The translations under genes were made by a program, and so were the position numbers. 64,000 nt of DNA from positions 10,106,001 to 10,170,000 of the forward strand of contig JAVTVX010000010.1 in the NCBI GenBank assembly GCA_033439265.1. The letters run 5' to 3'. Below are positions 1-10,708 of this stretch, piece after piece (position 1 is the stretch's first letter; the number at the start of each line of letters is the position of its first letter). The notes beneath the pieces are model-generated. The model worked only from the letters and a program-made list of their open reading frames with translations, was not told the origin of the DNA and did no database searches. The stretch is from Dillenia suffruticosa (taxonomy: Eukaryota; Streptophyta; Magnoliopsida; Dilleniales; Dilleniaceae).

Positions 1-1049
1 TTTTTATATAATCACACAATATTTTATTATTCATGTATTTTTTGACTTGGTTTTTTCTCCATCGACTAACAATCTTGCTTCTTTGTATGTTTTCAAATTC
101 AAATAAAAAAAGATGAGATAATCCAAGTTTTAATATGTTATTCCTAAAATGGTATTAAAATATTAAAATTAAATTTGGATTCATTCACCATTTAGGAAAA
201 AATCACTGGGTCTGCAACTCAAGTTTTGGCTTGCCCATAATTTAATTTTGCTAAATTTGATGTGGGTTTTGGCCTATTAGAGGAGACATATTCTCATATA
301 TTTAATATCATTTCATATGGTGTTCTTTTATTTCTCAAATCAAATCAGTTCTTGTAAAAAAAGAGTAAGTTTTGGGGTAGGTCGATTTGTTCATAAGCTC
401 AAACAAATTCCCCTACATCAGTCTTAGAATTCATATTCTTCTTCGTCGGTTGTTTTACATATATTATTGTTGAAACAAAGCTATGAGTTATAACCATTGT
501 TAACGTATATTATAAAATGCCAGGATGAATATAACAATCTTTAAACCCCCAATTAGTGCAAAAGATTTGATTCTCCCTCACTTTCATAATAATATCTGGC
601 ATTTAAGGATGGATACGTGCTTCTCATAAATAAATAAGAAATCGAAATATAATCATAGAAAAGCAAAAGGTTAAACATGTACCAAAAAAAAACAAAAAAT
701 TACCCATACGTCGCTTCATTGAATTCAAGCACGTAAATCTCATACACATAGGTTTCTGTGTCGAATATTAGCACTCGAAACCTCAAAATCCTCAAATAGA
801 GTATTAACATCTCATAATCGGTAGCTATAATTTCAAGTGTCATTTTTTGAGAATCAAACATTAGTAGCATGTAGTAAAAATCTAATATTCTCAGAAACAC
901 ATAATCACACTAACAACCCAAGTATGTCATCCGAAAATATTTTTTAAAAAAGGGTTCAATATGAACACTGCAATACGAATACTTGCTTTTAGATAAATAT
1001 AGAGCCAACTCAATTAATTTTATTTTTTGGTACAACTGGAGCAGGGCAA
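1..1049. other. AT-rich intergenic DNA, no gene seen
   Basis: The stretch is AT-rich with short scattered open frames that lack splice context, domain similarity or biased codon use. I see no RNA gene or clear repeat in it. Confidence 0.6.
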
Positions 1050-1233
1050 TTAACTTCTAAAAGAAGCTAATGCTCGGATATCACGCAAAAGGGCATGATA
1101 CACCTCCCTGGGAGGTCGGCTAAGAATATCTGCACAATGGTTATCCTCTCGTGGCATATGCTGAGCTGAGTGGACCCCCGCAAGATGCATCAGGTTAGAA
1201 AGAAGGATGTGAACCAACTCAATTAATTCTATC
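1050..1233 (-). mobile_element. LINE relic: C-terminal part of an RNase H domain
   Basis: The minus strand stays open for about 60 codons and ends at a TAA (1050-1052). It contains HMPREDNHCADILSR, which matches the plant LINE RNase H pattern of a basic H..RE.N..AD core near the end of the domain. Upstream residues (HILLSNLMHLAGVH) also fit. No reverse transcriptase, poly-A tail or target-site duplication was seen, so this is an isolated 3' fragment. What is seen is the frame and motif; assignment to a LINE is inference from the family pattern. Confidence 0.55.
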
Positions 1234-1740
1234 TCTACAAGCCTTCAACATTTGCTTTGTTGCTTAAAAAATCAGGGCAAGGAAGAATTGGGCAACAAGT
1301 AGGAAGAATAGACAGCAAAAGATTAATTATGGAAGTCGCACATTACCTCTTAGGCTGCAATTAATTAAGCATGCGGTGGCAAACATTTAATTATGACATG
1401 ACAATTATCTAAAGCACGATGCATTATAAATACGGTGTGACCGAAGACACCAAGCCTAATATTTTGGCATTAGGATTAAATAAATCTAATGCATTATGGT
1501 TTTCCCACCGCCCTGGCCTGCACTAATGGTCTGCTCCAAATTGGCATAAAAGAATGATGGATGGCCCGCCCTGGCCTCAGTATTGGAAAAATTATGCAGG
1601 AGCCGACGCAGACCACTCCAAGTTGGGCAAAAACCGTTCTATGGAATTGGTAGTATTTAATCCCAGTACTAGGGTCCATTCCCCGCCGAATAACGTGTGA
1701 AGAAATTCCATTACAATATTTTTGTTAATAAATATGCATC

Positions 1741-1783
<43 letters not shown>

Positions 1784-2237
1784 CATATTCATATGTGTTA
1801 CCATGTTTATTTACAATGGTTTGTTAGAATCCAATTTTTTCATCTCTTGAGGACGTCCGAAGTGCCCCAAAGGTCCTTCCTTTTGAAGTTTGATCGTTTC
1901 TCTTCTGTAAACTCGAGGTTGGGATATGGTTAGAGTTGATAATCGAGCTTTCTGAATTGAATTTTTATAAATTTCAAATTCGGCCCATTTAAAAATTTAT
2001 GGGTTTGAGTTTAGTTCGAGAAAACTCAAAGAATCAAGATTTGAGTTCAGCTCGAAAATACATTAAGCATTCAAAATAAAAGATAAAACAAATACTACAA
2101 TACCAAATTAAGGATTACACGTTATTATGAAAATTAACAATAACAATATCATAAAATATTAAAAAATTACATCAAAAGTAATTTATTAAACTTATCAACA
2201 ACACCGTCAAAGTCATAATATTTTTAAAAATAAATAA

Positions 2238-2274
<37 letters not shown>

Positions 2275-3863
2275 ATTTTCAACATGTTAAACCTAAAACG
2301 GACCTAAATAATGGGTCGAGCTCGGACCAACCCGACCCAATTGCCGATCTTAGTTATGATGTTGTGGCTTTTGTTTTCAATATATTTGTAACACTCCCGA
2401 TGGCGTAGGGTTAAGTTTGTTCCGGGTAATGTTTCTATTTTTGAGCTTGGGTGCCTCTGTTCTGTTGGGGTCCGTTCCATTAGGCCTTTGCCCTTGTTGT
2501 AAGCTCAAAAACAAAAACAAAAATACCCACCGAATGATTCACATAATTCCAAAATTCATTCTAAAGCAAGAGGTAGAGTTTGAAAAAGTATAACGGACGG
2601 AATGGACATATATGAGACAAGAAAGATCATATCAGATTTGTGAATCTAAAGATAAAATGAAAAATGATTCCCTATCTCGAGGATAAAAATTTAGGGATAA
2701 AATTTCTGAGCGTCCTGTTTTTATAATTTGTTTTCAACTTTGCCCCCATATATTTTTGAAATTTTCACGCTACCCTTTTTATCAGACAGGACCGGGGAAC
2801 GTCTGGGTTTGGGTTTAAGATTTTGCAACAAAATACTTGTATCCTATTTTATCTTATTCAAAAAAATTGTATTTTGTTAACTAATGAAGAAAATTGTATA
2901 GGGACGTTTGGATTTTCGTAATAAAGGAAATTTTTTCTTTCAAAAAAATTATGATTCCCAAATCAATAACTATTTTAAATAAAAATTTCAAAATTTATGC
3001 TTACCGAAGAATTTATTTCAATAAAATTTTATTAACCTTCCGTCCAATTTAGTAAAACCAAACCAAGCCCAAGCCAAGCAAGTTAAGACAATTGTTGAAT
3101 TCATGATCTGGTCCTTCAATTACCGAACCATTATGGGACAACCTCAACCTTGCACCATTCTCATGCTTAATATATGCATTTGTCACTCACGATGTTATTC
3201 ACTTGCATCCACAGAGAGAGAGAGTTGGGGAAGGGGGGATATGACTACTAGAGAGAGAGAGAGAGAGATGTTGGTATACCAAGATATTCCCAAGTATATT
3301 TCATCTAAACTTTACTGAACGATGGAATAATAATTTGTCCCCAACTTAGCAATTGAGTGCAGCAATCAGATTTGGCACCCTTTTATGTGGAATTTGTTTC
3401 AAACTAATCCACAACATCTAAATATCAAAAATATTATTATTGAAGGTCTATGGCATTAGTGTTGTTCATTTTTTTCTTTTTGTCTAAATAAAAAATTTTT
3501 TAAAAATAATTAAAATTATTACCTCTTCTCAATTTTGTCAAAATAAAATATGATTTGATTTTTCATTTAATCCGAACATCAATGTACTATGGCATAACAA
3601 AAATCGGCAAGTCTTTTCCAACATCGTTAAACATTACCACATAAAGATATTTTACGTAACAAAGAATTTCAAACTACAATTACATTACTTAGTCTTAAAA
3701 AAAAAAAGACAATTTAGTGATTACAATCTATTTTTTCATTCAATTTTGATATAACCAAAAAAATAAATATGTTACTTGAGAATCATCGTAAAAAAATATA
3801 AATCAAAATATTTATAAAGGCCCTTGAGTTTAAACGGGCCACTCGAAAGCACCCTCCCAAGCC
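1234..3863. other. Intergenic DNA with AT microsatellites, no gene
   Basis: This holds (AT)n tracts at about 1741-1777 and 2241-2271, a GA tract at 3252-3267 and AT-rich DNA. The segment 1500-1680 is less AT-rich and contains the motif CGCCCTGGCCT twice, about 61 bp apart, suggesting an old transposon piece that I cannot classify. No gene is supported. Confidence 0.5.
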
Positions 3864-5297
3864 CTAATTTTCTTTCTCAGCGGACCCTAAATCCATGGAC
3901 CCTTCTTGTCTTCTACTCCTCCTCAACAACCCATACAACTTTCTAAACTCCCTCACCGTATGAACACTCTCCCTGCAAATCACACCTCCCGGTTCACCCA
4001 CCTCCTCGCCCCGACCCGACGAGCTATGGGTCAACCCAAGACCGGCCCCGTTTTGCTTGTTGCTCTGCAAGGCCGTTATGACCGTTTTCAAGGCCCGGCT
4101 CGGGCTGGACCGGTTTGAAATCATGATCTCGCCAATCTCGGCAGGGCTCAGACTCGCGCCGGTCTGGAAAATCTCTTCGACCTGCGGAAACAGCTTATGG
4201 TCTTTCAACCCTAGGTGACTGTTAGCCAGGGTTTTGAATCTGGGGAAATCGCAGAGAGGAAAATGGAGATGGAAATCGATTCTTCCCGGTCGGAGAATTT
4301 GAGGATCGATTTGTTCTTTCGTGTTCATCGTGAAGATCATGATCCGTTCCTCGCCGACGCCGGAGAAGATTCCGTCCATGAAGTTGAGGATTCCGGAGAG
4401 AGTGATCGTCGGCGCCGACGTCGATTTACTTATAAGGAATCTGTCGAGGTCTTCGATTACGATCAAGGCTTTGGATTTAGTTTGGAGGAGGAGGAGCTTG
4501 AGATCTGAATCATCGGTGACTCTGTTTAGATCGATGTTGTAGACGTCGTAGGAGAGGAATTTGGCCATCGCCGATACAAAACTTGATTTTCCGGTGCCGG
4601 AAGGTCCGTAAAGCAAGTAACTTCGCTTCCAAACACGCCCTAATTTGTGATAGTACTGTTTGGATTTGAGGAAATTCTCGAGATCTGTCTTGACTTTGCT
4701 TTTCAGATCCGAATCTATCACAATCGTGTCGAAGCTCGCCGGATGAGTGAACGGAATTGAAATCCACCGATTTGTGAATCCGATTTCCGCTTCGGAATTC
4801 ATGTAAAGTCTCAATTCCTTCCTCCGCTGCTCAATTTCATCGGAAATCGTGTGAATGTGTTGAAGATAAGGCCGGAGAATCCTTCGCTTGTCTTTTCTCC
4901 TCACCTTCAATACAAAAACCCTGGATTGATTTTTCTCGCTCTTCTCGTTCTTCCAGTAGACCCTGGCGGAGAGGAAAGAGTCCAAAACGGCATCGTTTTG
5001 GTCGAAGTGGACCTGAATCTCGTTGGATTTGTTACCGGAAAACAGGTTGGCGTAATCGGAATCCTCAACGGAAGTTAAAGACGACAGGTAAGTTTGAACT
5101 TTCCGATAGAGCTGATTTTCTTGGTATAAGTCGTTGTGTTCTGGGATTTTAAAGGACTGGTACACGTGACACCGATCCTCAAATACCCTCCACCATTTTT
5201 TTACAACGTAGAGCAAAGCTGTTTTTGATAGGATTCTCTTGAAAAGAATAATGAAAGTTATCAACAATATTAAGACTATCACGTTTATCACAAACAT
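3864..5297 (-). CDS. BCS1-type AAA-ATPase, At2g46620-like (intronless)
   Basis: This single open frame encodes 477 residues if started at the Met at 5297. The frame extends upstream to 5429, but the internal Met is preferred because it is followed at once by the hydrophobic segment FVINVIVLILLITFIILF, the N-terminal membrane anchor typical of this family. Next come an AAA-associated N-domain, Walker A GPSGTGKSS (about residues 231-239), Walker B ALIVIEDLDRF (about 277-287), the sensor region FTMNTKEQIDP and the arginine motif RPGRIDFHLHFP (about 336-347). The C-terminus is Ser/Gly rich and poorly conserved. Plant relatives are about 450-520 residues and mostly intronless. They include mitochondrial and ER membrane ATPases (ASD, HSR4/OM66); substrates of this subgroup are not known to me. 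Membrane anchoring and ATP hydrolysis follow from the motifs; the organelle is inference. Confidence 0.93.
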   Translation of the reverse strand: MFVINVIVLILLITFIILFKRILSKTALLYVVKKWWRVFEDRCHVYQSFKIPEHNDLYQENQLYRKVQTYLSSLTSVEDSDYANLFSGNKSNEIQVHFDQNDAVLDSFLSARVYWKNEKSEKNQSRVFVLKVRRKDKRRILRPYLQHIHTISDEIEQRRKELRLYMNSEAEIGFTNRWISIPFTHPASFDTIVIDSDLKSKVKTDLENFLKSKQYYHKLGRVWKRSYLLYGPSGTGKSSFVSAMAKFLSYDVYNIDLNRVTDDSDLKLLLLQTKSKALIVIEDLDRFLISKSTSAPTITLSGILNFMDGIFSGVGEERIMIFTMNTKEQIDPQILRPGRIDFHLHFPLCDFPRFKTLANSHLGLKDHKLFPQVEEIFQTGASLSPAEIGEIMISNRSSPSRALKTVITALQSNKQNGAGLGLTHSSSGRGEEVGEPGGVICRESVHTVREFRKLYGLLRRSRRQEGSMDLGSAEKEN

Positions 5298-5429
5298 GAT
5301 TGGTTGTAGAAACTCAGAATTTTGTGTGCATTTAGAAAGAGAAACCGGAGAAAAAGAGAAAGAGAGGTTATGGTGGTGTTTGATTGGAGGAGGGATTTTA
5401 ATGGAGGTGGGTTTTGAAGGGTATGACAA

Positions 5430-6682
5430 ATACGGGTCAAAGTGAGGAGAGAGAGAGAGAGAGAGAGTGAGGAGAGGAGCTGTGAGAATATGACTAATGA
5501 ATGAAGACTACATGTTGAAGAAGAAAATATGGGCTGATGAATGACCGGGGGGGGGCTTCCCAACTAGTTTTGTTTCGTCTACTTTTCTGGACCGATTCTA
5601 ATTCATTTATGGAGGAAGCTGTTTAGAGAAATCAGGACTTGATTGGCTAGATTTATGGGATTATTTGATCTTTTTTTACTAATTGTACTCTTACCAAAAT
5701 CATGATAAATTCGGCATTCTATATTTTCTTATTTTATGCAAAGCAAATCGACAAATAAACAATTTTTTTAATCTCTTTTATGCAATACAGGGTAGGTTTT
5801 TGGGCCCTTATTTTTTTTTTCTAAATCAGTTTTATTTAAGATAAAAGTTAAAAAAAATTATTACTAGTTAAATCAATTTTTTTTCTAAAAAAAAAAGAAG
5901 TACTATAGTTAGAAAAATAATATACTTGTTAATTGTTGAAACCAGTTATTCAAACACTACAAATTTTCTTTTATTTCTCAAAACATGTAGATTCTTAAAA
6001 GCGTGTTTGTAAAGTAACTATACTAACAAATATAATAGAATTAATAAGAAAGAAAAAGAAGAAGAAGAAGAAGTAGAAAGCTTGCCAATAACATTTAGTG
6101 CTGATATTTCAAAATATAATTTTTTGGAGAAAGTATAAAGCAAAAGGTATTGTTAGGATTGCCCACCGAAAAGGGATTCATCAAAAAGTTTTTCTAAAGA
6201 TGAGAAAAATCCTCATTACCTTTTTCTTTTCCTTTTGCTTCTGTACGTATGGTTCAAGTTGACAATTTGGCTCATGATTTGGAATATGCCAATCAAGTCT
6301 CACTCAATAGGTATTTTGGGCAAAAATCTCAGCTCTTCAGTGCACCCCAATGCCCAGAAAGAGAGCATATTTCCTTTCATAAACTATTATTATTATTAAT
6401 TTAAAAAAAAAAAAAAAACAAAAGGGTCTTTGCTAGATTATTAAGCTACGGCTGAATTTGTTTGACTTTCTGGAAGCACCAAGTTCGACTCATGTCGTTA
6501 TATTGGTAGTAGCATTCACAAATATAAAAATAAACATGCATACGTTGATAAATGTGTGAAATTAACTAAGCAACTCTTGCATGAGAAACATTTGAAGTAA
6601 AGTCAGTTGCTAATATTATTTAACCGGGGTGGGAAATGGTCAAGAATTAAATAGGTTAACAAGGAGTCGAGCCGCAGTTTTC
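5430..6682. other. Upstream region of the AAA-ATPase gene and AT-rich DNA
   Basis: A GA tract (about 5447-5467) lies 150 bp upstream of the preferred start and is probably in the leader or promoter. The rest is AT-rich DNA with A and T runs. No gene was seen. Confidence 0.5.
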
Positions 6683-6805
6683 TGCATAATTAACAATTAA
6701 GGCTGAAATCTCATTTATGGGACAAGCCGAGCAAAGATAGCCTGTTAGTAAATAATCAACATATGTTGTTGCATAATTAACAATTAAGGCTGAAATCTCA
6801 TTTAT
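6683..6805. repeat. 36-bp perfect direct repeat (two copies)
   Basis: Copies at 6683-6718 and 6770-6805 are identical and separated by 51 bp. They begin TGCATAATTAACAATTAAGG. No coding function is apparent, although both copies happen to lie in the same short minus-strand frame. Confidence 0.85.
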
Positions 6806-9129
6806 ATATTTTGACTCCTTTAATGACAAAATATATAAAAAATTATTTGACCCTAAATTAAACAATGTTAAATAATTTAGTACGTGGTGTAAAAACTAAA
6901 GAATGGAAACCCTAAAAGACCCTAATTTACAATTTATATATGTCATAATTTATAAATTATGCAGATTAATATATTAATTGAATTTTGTGTAGACCTTCAA
7001 ACTTTCTAGCGTAATGAAATAAGAAACCTTTCTCCATTAATTTGGAATTCTAATACAATGGTTGAAGGTGTGTAATTTGTAAGTTACTCCAATAATAATT
7101 CAACTTTTCATCCACGGCCGCATCTTATGTTCTTGAATTCCAATTTTATTATCATAAGATAATTAGTAATCTTGGAAGTCTTGGATCAATGGGGCCCATT
7201 TGGAATTAGAAAGTAAAACCATGATTATGGTATTGAATTAGCCGTGTGGTGAGGCATCCCTCACTTGACTTCATTACAATTCCAACGTTGGAGGAGTTTT
7301 ATGTAATTACACTCTCTTTGTCCTTGACATGGTGAAGTTCTTTTCTCAATAAGAGCCCACAAAAGATCCTATTCAATGGCTTCGATTTCAAAGGATAGCA
7401 TTTGTCAAAATTGGAGCTTTGAAAGTATGGAACTTTGAACAGGTAAACAACTGAGGTGTTCAAACATATCCAACTTTGCCCCATAATTTATTGCGCATAC
7501 TCTTTGAATAAATACTAATACAAATATGGAACACAAACCCTTGTGCTTCATTTGGTCAAGGGCTTCCCCATAAAACCCTACCCTACACAATAAACATGAA
7601 TTGCCCTCCATTTGAACTTGAATTCCAGGTCCAAGCAAAAAATAAATAAAATTTTAAGGGTTTGCTTGGGAGACTTGGTTTTGCTGCTGTCATTAAAGAC
7701 TGTTTCTTACATAAACTTACTGTTATCCAAGTGGAATCTGATTACGTTTCGATCAAATAGGGCACGATTAATTATTATACTCTTAACTTACTACCAAGGT
7801 GGTAAGACAGTATTAAAGGTATTACAAAAAGTTCTCATAGAATTTTCAAAAAGATTTGTTGTGACGGATTTATATAATCATAAGTATATATAACTTGAGC
7901 AGAATGTTTTATATAAAAGAAACTCTTGCAATAATGTGGGTATTGACGTGAGCTGTATCAACCCTTTTATCCTGTGGTAAGGAATAGACGAGAAAAGGAA
8001 AGAAAGAGAATATTGTACTTCGATGGTTCCAGTTAGATTGGTGTCCACAAAAAAATTTAGTCCTGAAAAATGAATAATGGACGTATGGTATAACCCAGAC
8101 GAAAGTGCGTTGACCAACTTTGGCCAGAATGATTTGCAAGGACAAGCCATATCGTACAAATTTATGGCCCCGCCAGGCTTCATTGCATGTGACTGTGTGT
8201 ATGCGTGTGTGTGTGTATGCGCGTGTGTCCGAGAGAGAGAGAGAGAGGGGGGGGGGATTTTGTTAGCATTAGAAGTAAACTACATAACATCATTTCATGA
8301 TGTCCACTCATGGTAGAGTAGTTGATTCTGCTCATTATAATTTATCTGACAGAGATAAAATTGCTGCCATATCTTCCATTGATATTTCTTCTCCAGAAAA
8401 AAAGGGTTGTCATTGTCTTGATCTCTAGCTGGGAAATTAATATATGAAAAGGAAGTGACACTAAAATCTTAGAAATATGTATCTGAAAATGAAGTGACAT
8501 TTTGGCTACAATCTGCGACTCACCACGAGGTTCATAATCAAAATGTCAATCACTGGACAGCCGACAACTGGATTCAGTTCATAGAATGATTTCTTCAGCA
8601 AAATTTTGTAATTTTTATGTGAAATTTTAAAGGTCATGGGGCTGAATTCAAAAAATGGAACATTGCAAATTATCAAAATGATCCTGAGGCCAACAACTTG
8701 ACCAAATGCTAGACCAACTGCTAAATGTCTAATAACTATCGCTTCTTTGTCATTCTCACAGCCTTATTTCTATTTTTGGGGATGGGGTTGGCGTCCTGTG
8801 TTTTAGTTGATCAGGCTATCATAAATTAGCATTAGCTTAGCAGCCTTATCAATTGTCTGGGTTCTGGTAAAACTACCTTTTTGGGTTTTTAGAATTTCCC
8901 TTCCATAATTTCATCTGTACCCTTTCCCCTCCAAAGTTCTCACTGGGTATAGGCTAAGCTAAAAAGCCTTTCTGAAGGGAAGAGGATGGATAGATGAATA
9001 TTATATATATATATATATATCAAAAAAGTTAATTATCAAATTTATATTAAGTTTGATGAGGAATAAAATTGGTCACTCAAAAAAGCACATAATAACACAA
9101 TATATTATTTTTAGCGAATATAATTAGAA
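6806..9129. other. Intergenic DNA, no gene seen
   Basis: Contains a GT/GA tract with a G run at about 8190-8258 and a short AT tract near 9001-9020. Open frames are short and have no domain similarity. Confidence 0.5.
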
Positions 9130-9242
9130 AACAGTGATCACGTTCCCAAGGGAACAGTCTGATGGTTACAATTTTCTCTCTCAATCTTAAGATGCAGGGT
9201 TAGAATTCTTGTATAATAAAAAAAAAAAAAAACAGTGATCAC
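9130..9242 (+). mobile_element. Short tRNA-type SINE with 12-bp target-site duplication
   Basis: An 89-bp body (9142-9230) ends in a run of A. It is bracketed by identical 12-bp copies of AACAGTGATCAC at 9130-9141 and 9231-9242. Inside is an A-box-like GATGGTTACA (9161-9170) and a B-box-like GGGTTAGAATTC (9197-9208), the arrangement of an internal RNA polymerase III promoter. The duplication and tail are directly visible. Classification as a tRNA-derived SINE is inference from the boxes, which are degenerate. Confidence 0.7.
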
Positions 9243-9354
9243 AATGTTAATACCTAAAGAGTATTTACATTATTTTTTCCTATACAAATAGAGCGGAGAG
9301 AGAAACTTGTATTTGCCACCACGATCAAAGTCAAAAAGCATGTACTGCTTTGTT

Positions 9355-9433
9355 ACATGTATGTATGTATGTACGTATGTATGTATGTATGTATGTACTT
9401 ATGTATGTACGTACACACATACATAAGTACGTA
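9355..9433. repeat. (TATG)n microsatellite with an inverted end
   Basis: Imperfect TATG repeats are followed by their inverse. The arms 9395-9408 (GTACTTATGTATGT) and 9417-9430 are exact inverse complements around an 8-base loop and could form a cruciform or hairpin. Confidence 0.8.
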
Positions 9434-10543
9434 GATGTGCTAAATGCAGAGCTAGATTATATATAACATGGAATAAAAGGTTCGGATGGTGTGGAATGAC
9501 TTTCACCCCAACACAAAACCAGCTCTAACTAGAAGAGCATTTAGTCATCAACGGCTGTTGTTGATCTGCAAGTTGAAAAATGCGCTTTAATGAATGAACT
9601 TTGAAAACACTTTTTCAAAGGAGAGAGGCTGGACCACCCTCCTCAACAGCACAGGATGTTTTGATTATGAGGTCGCCACCTCCTCTGCATTGGTGGGTGT
9701 GAAGGCTATCGTTACTTAGGTTAATGCTCCTATTTTAAGAAAGAAAATTAGGCACAATATTGCAAACATGAAACAATATTAAAAAGCTTTTATCGTCCCT
9801 CAGGTTCAACCTCCAACAGTGTTATTGTTGAGCAACAACCTAGTTTATGACCTAGAAGTACTAAACTAGCAATTAATTCTGATTAATGTAATAATGGCAA
9901 GAGTTAAGGTTAACCAACGAACCAACTTTTAAGATCAGAGAGAGAGAGAGAGAGAGAGAGGGAGGGAGAGTCATGTTCTAAGAAATAACAAAGTCGGGAT
10001 CTCTTCCGGATGCAGCCGAACAACCTCAACGAAAGCCACCAATAAAGAAGGAATCTCATAATTGCACTCAAACATATACCAACGATGAAAATTCACCAAC
10101 TTTATCCGGGACACCAAGTAATAAAAGGACTTTTGCTCAAGTGTATTCCTCGATATCTCATATTCAATCATTTATAAACATATATATATATTTCTATAAT
10201 TTTTGTTACCCTATTAAAAAAATCACCATCTTTATCAAATATTCCTATGAAAGACAAGCTAATCTTAATCTAACATTTTTCAAGCGGCTACCAGCTTCAG
10301 GGTTAAGTCATATAACCAAACAGGCCATCCAAAAGTTTCTTAAGACATGCCTTACGAGGCTTACATGAAACAAGATAGCATTTTTTTTTCCTTTGGGTGA
10401 AAGAAACAAGATAGCATTAGCATGCCAAAACTTTTGAAAACTCTGAATAGCCGGACATTAGGGCGAGAATGATGCATAAAATATATGGGGTTGTGGAAAC
10501 AAGCAACCAAAATTATCACACAAAAACTCGGAATGTTGACCCA

Positions 10544-10577
<34 letters not shown>

Positions 10578-10708
10578 GTAAGGTGAGCAAGTCAGCTCCC
10601 TTGTAACAAGGTCAATTTTTGTACAGTGAATTATCCCTGTTAATTTTAACACGGACACCTGATCTTTTGCAAATAACAACCGACTAGAGTGAAGTGAAGG
10701 TAGGTGTC
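9434..10708. other. Downstream flank of the Msp1-like gene, no gene seen
   Basis: Contains a GA tract (about 9938-9960) and a run of about 31 A at 10545-10575. The segment 9480-9720 is less AT-rich, but I recognise nothing in it. The 3' untranslated region of the minus-strand gene at 10709 must lie at the upper end. Confidence 0.45.

Noticed and set aside
1494-1679. 61-residue minus-strand frame with a repeated CGCCCTGGCCT word
   Set aside because: No family recognised and no splice context; more likely a piece of an old transposon.
4215-4767. Several overlapping frames on both strands within the AAA-ATPase gene
   Set aside because: They are shadows of the 477-residue coding frame.
9480-9720. 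Less AT-rich segment considered as a non-coding RNA or microRNA precursor
   Set aside because: No known mature miRNA sequence and no long hairpin was seen by eye.
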